Source: Nageia nagi
Lineage: Eukaryota; Pinophyta
Assembly: GCA_050084985.1 (NCBI GenBank)
Contig: JBITNC010000002.1
Location: forward strand, 5,890,001 to 5,954,000
Direction of reading: 5' to 3'
DNA length: 64,000 nucleotides
Position 1 is the first letter of the stretch; each line of letters opens with the position of its first letter. Both the position numbers and the translations under genes were made by a program. Below are positions 61,641 through 64,000 of the stretch, piece by piece. The notes beneath the pieces are model-generated. The model did no database searches, was not told where the DNA came from, and was given only the letters and a program-made list of their open reading frames with translations.

Positions 61641-61790
61641 CTACAACTTAAACTTCTAATGACTTTTGGGAATCCTCCCACACAAAAATCTGAGAATACA
61701 TAAATATTAAATACTTTCTTACTCCTACACACTTTTAACCCCTAAATCTAATAATAATGCAATCAGCCTTAATCCTTAAGGATTAAATTT
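61641..61790. repeat. Direct repeat left of a Copia gag (150 bp)
   Basis: It matches 63322-63471 almost base for base (CTACAACTT, TGACTTTTGGGAAT, AATACATAA, CCCCTAAATCTAATAATAAT, AAGGATTA). The pair flanks the gag at 61943-62820 and may be terminal repeats of a short element or the edges of a larger LTR. Confidence 0.85.
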
Positions 61791-61942
61791 CCAAAACTCT
61801 TCCCCCCCCAAAAACAAAAATTGTGCCTCAAAGTGCGTATAACATTATCTTCCAAAAATGCAAGCAATATCCTCAAAAAGAAAGCAATATCCTCAAAAAG
61901 AAGCACCTCAAGGATGAAGCCCATGTAGACCATGTATCATAA

Positions 61943-62820
61943 CTAATCATGATAAATACCACAACTGTCATATATTCCACCACTGGAATATGCAATCATA
62001 GTATGAGCGGACTCAAAAGCTTTGTCTTCATTAGTCACCTTGTCTTCATGATGCTCCCTCTTATATTTGATCTTCTCCCATAGAGCCCAAAATTTTTTTG
62101 GCATCATGTCCCTTATGCTCGCAACAATCTTGAGAATGACTTCCACTTTTGTGAAACACAAAGAATCTTTTGAGGGGAATCAACCATCTTCTTTTAAAAA
62201 GTCTTCTCACATTCAGCAATTTTATGCACTAAAAGATCATATGTAAGAGACTTCATGTTACCACTTGCTTGAAGTGATTCTAGATAGTTGGAGTATGTTG
62301 GTGGAGAGCCTTGATATAAGTTGTGAGAGTAGTATCAACTTTGACACTTGCAACATCCACATTATGCATGATAGCCTTTATTTCCAAAGCTAAGGCCATG
62401 GAATTACCATCAACTCAAGGTTCACGAGCTTCAATTGAAATTGGATAAAGTCCAACTCCAAATGAGAATCATACAAGTCCCTTAATTTCTTCAAAGCTTT
62501 CCATGCATCATCTGAAATGGACTTGATGTTGCAATTAATTTCTTCACTCAGCAAAGAAAAAATCAAAGCATAAGCTTTCTTATTCTTTACATTCCATGAT
62601 GCATGCTTGTTTGCATACATTACCTTGATAAAAGGAGTGTCACCATCACAAACATCATCCCAAAAATCATTGAAAATAAGAGTGTTCATTATCTTTCTAT
62701 GCCATTCTTCTCAATTCTCCTTACTGATCAAAACAACACCAACAATGGAAACAAGAAAATGCATTGGTGTGAATTAGAAAACAAATGGCCTCTAAAAAGA
62801 TATGATCTTTAAAATGGATG
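61943..62820 (-). pseudogene. Copia gag (UBN2-type), degraded
   Basis: The minus frame 62390-62689 (99 aa) reads FNDFWDDVCDGDTPF, KKAYALIFSLLSEEINCNIK and DDAWKALKKLRDLY, the gag core of Copia elements. Downstream frames continue with TTLTTYIKALHQHTP (near 62270-62330) and KNFGLYGRRSNIR to 61943. Stops and shifts interrupt it. No pol follows before the direct repeat at 61641. Confidence 0.8.
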
Positions 62821-63321
62821 CTTTAAAATCAATGATTACAACCAGTAGACTCAAAATTCAATCTCCTACTTCTATGTAGATGACTATCACAATTAGCTTC
62901 TATATCACTTTCATAGTCAAATTCAAGATGCGTTTTTGTAAGCCTTCTTCTATACTTTGCTACAAAAATCAAAACTGCAAGGCAACCGTTTGAAACTAAA
63001 TAGTCAAATGCCAATGATCCAATCTCTTTCATCACCTCAAACTGAGCATGGTAAAAACCATAGCCAACATCTAAATTCATCAAGAGAATTATTCACAAAA
63101 CTCAAAAAATCTCACACTCCAAATCATTGGATGATTTGAAATTGTTGGTGACCAAGCAGATTCATCTCATGTTTTGGCAAAGGTAGTTATTCCTCTATCC
63201 AGAAAAAGTGGTTATTATCAGTCCACATGGAGAGCCAAGAAATGGCAAAAAAAATGGACCAAGCTTTGAAGTGTCTTATCACTTCACCTTCATCAAGTCA
63301 CTCTCTAACTCCCTAAAGACT
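62821..63321. other. Unassigned sequence between gag and right direct repeat
   Basis: Minus frame 62829-63083 (84 aa) has no recognised motif. It may be the leader of the Copia-derived element. Confidence 0.4.
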
Positions 63322-63471
63322 CTACAACTTCAATGTCCTATGACTTTTGGGAATACTCCTACATATAAATCCAAGAATACATAACTATTAAATACTTTCT
63401 CACTCCTACATCCATATAACCCCTAAATCTAATAATAATACAATCAACCTTAATCCCTAAGGATTAGGTTT
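63322..63471. repeat. Direct repeat right of a Copia gag (150 bp)
   Basis: Second copy of the 61641-61790 repeat. Confidence 0.85.
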
Positions 63472-63802
63472 CAACCACAACATAGTAGAATCATTAAATC
63501 GCCATAGATGAACATGTGAATAAAAAAACGCATCACAAAGATATGGTACAGGTTGAATTCTTGGCCACATGCACCAACTTAGAGAAGATATTGAGATAAA
63601 GGAGTAGAAATTAGGAGGGTCTGGCTTTCTACAATAGATTTAATATACTAACAAAGAAGAAAAACAGCTATTCATATAATAACATGTAAATAGGAGCATA
63701 TTTATACTTGTTATCATCATTGGAAAATCATATCTTTATTTGCTTAATCACAAGATTTGGAGGTTGCTCCCTCAAAGTGGCCGGAAGTTCCCCCCCTCAA
63801 AG
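63472..63802. other. No gene seen
   Basis: AT-rich sequence leading into a probable LTR. A short phrase CCCTCAAAGTG occurs twice between 63768 and 63805. Confidence 0.4.
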
Positions 63803-63988
63803 TGTTGGGAGCTATAATTTTTTATTTCTATTCTTTTATATTCTTGATTTGATCATTGTGAGTTATTCTTCATTTGATATTATATGAAGATATTATTTTT
63901 CTATTGATCTTCAATTATTTTATTTTGAGATAACTCAAATAATATTTAGTTATTTTATCACCAGGTCGATTACAAGTGGTATTAAAGC
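63803..63988 (+). mobile_element. End of an LTR and primer-binding site at window edge
   Basis: TGGTATTAAAGC (63977-63988) is a Copia-type primer-binding site, two bases after GTCGATTACA, a plausible LTR end at 63974. If the LTR begins at TGTTGGGAGC (63803) it is only 172 bp long. A longer LTR cannot be excluded. The element's body would lie beyond the window. Confidence 0.6.
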
Positions 63989-64000
63989 ATTGATTTTTGT

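Noticed and set aside
60249-64000. Search for homeodomain exons of the SHH-like gene
   Set aside because: No minus-strand segment with a homeodomain recognition helix and splice sites was found. The region is filled by retroelement fragments.

Overview
The window looks like nuclear DNA of a large-genome seed plant, most likely a gymnosperm (conifer-like). It is AT-rich, has almost no long intact reading frames, is filled with old nested Copia, Gypsy and LINE remnants, and carries one recognisable plant gene split by two introns of about 20 kb each. I cannot name the species. Nothing bacterial, organellar or CRISPR-like is present.

The one host gene is on the minus strand. Five exons (60185-60248, 40032-40083, 19958-20101, 19721-19840, 19563-19607) join in frame at GT/AG sites to encode the SAWADEE domain and C-terminus of a SAWADEE HOMEODOMAIN HOMOLOG (SHH1/SHH2, DTF1-like) protein, a chromatin reader of the RNA-directed DNA methylation pathway. 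The homeodomain exons are not visible and probably lie beyond the right edge.

Layout. 1-19.5 kb is gene-flanking repeat DNA: a partial minus-strand Copia element (1130-3260), LINE reverse transcriptase (3300-4760) and LINE endonuclease (16880-17430) fragments that may be one LINE split by later insertions, foldback repeats, and a complete but decayed Copia element (8193-16558, TSD TGTAG). The 20.1-40.0 kb intron holds a Gypsy fragment split by a gag-only LTR element (24297-30406), a second gag-like reading frame split by a solo LTR (31750-32810, TSD TAAAC) and a 1.3-kb TRIM-like element (33049-34340, TSD CTGAT), and an internally deleted Copia (35842-39540, TSD AAAAA) whose 3' LTR is itself split by a poly(A) retroposon with a 15-bp TSD. 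The 40.1-60.2 kb intron holds an unrecognised minus-strand reading frame (about 44.5-55.3 kb) split by a solo LTR (45898-47090, TSD CTTGG) and a second gag-only LTR element (47261-52999), then a 55.5-56.4 kb minisatellite and a Copia fragment. Right of the gene's leftmost known 5' exon are a zinc-finger/RT tail fragment, a Copia gag with flanking direct repeats, and the end of another LTR with its primer-binding site at the window edge.

The elements do not work together with the gene. The biological interest lies in a silencing-pathway gene whose own introns are packed with transposons, many in the sense orientation, and in a pair of related gag-only LTR elements that carry additional unassigned reading frames but no visible pol. 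All transposon reading frames noted are degraded unless stated.
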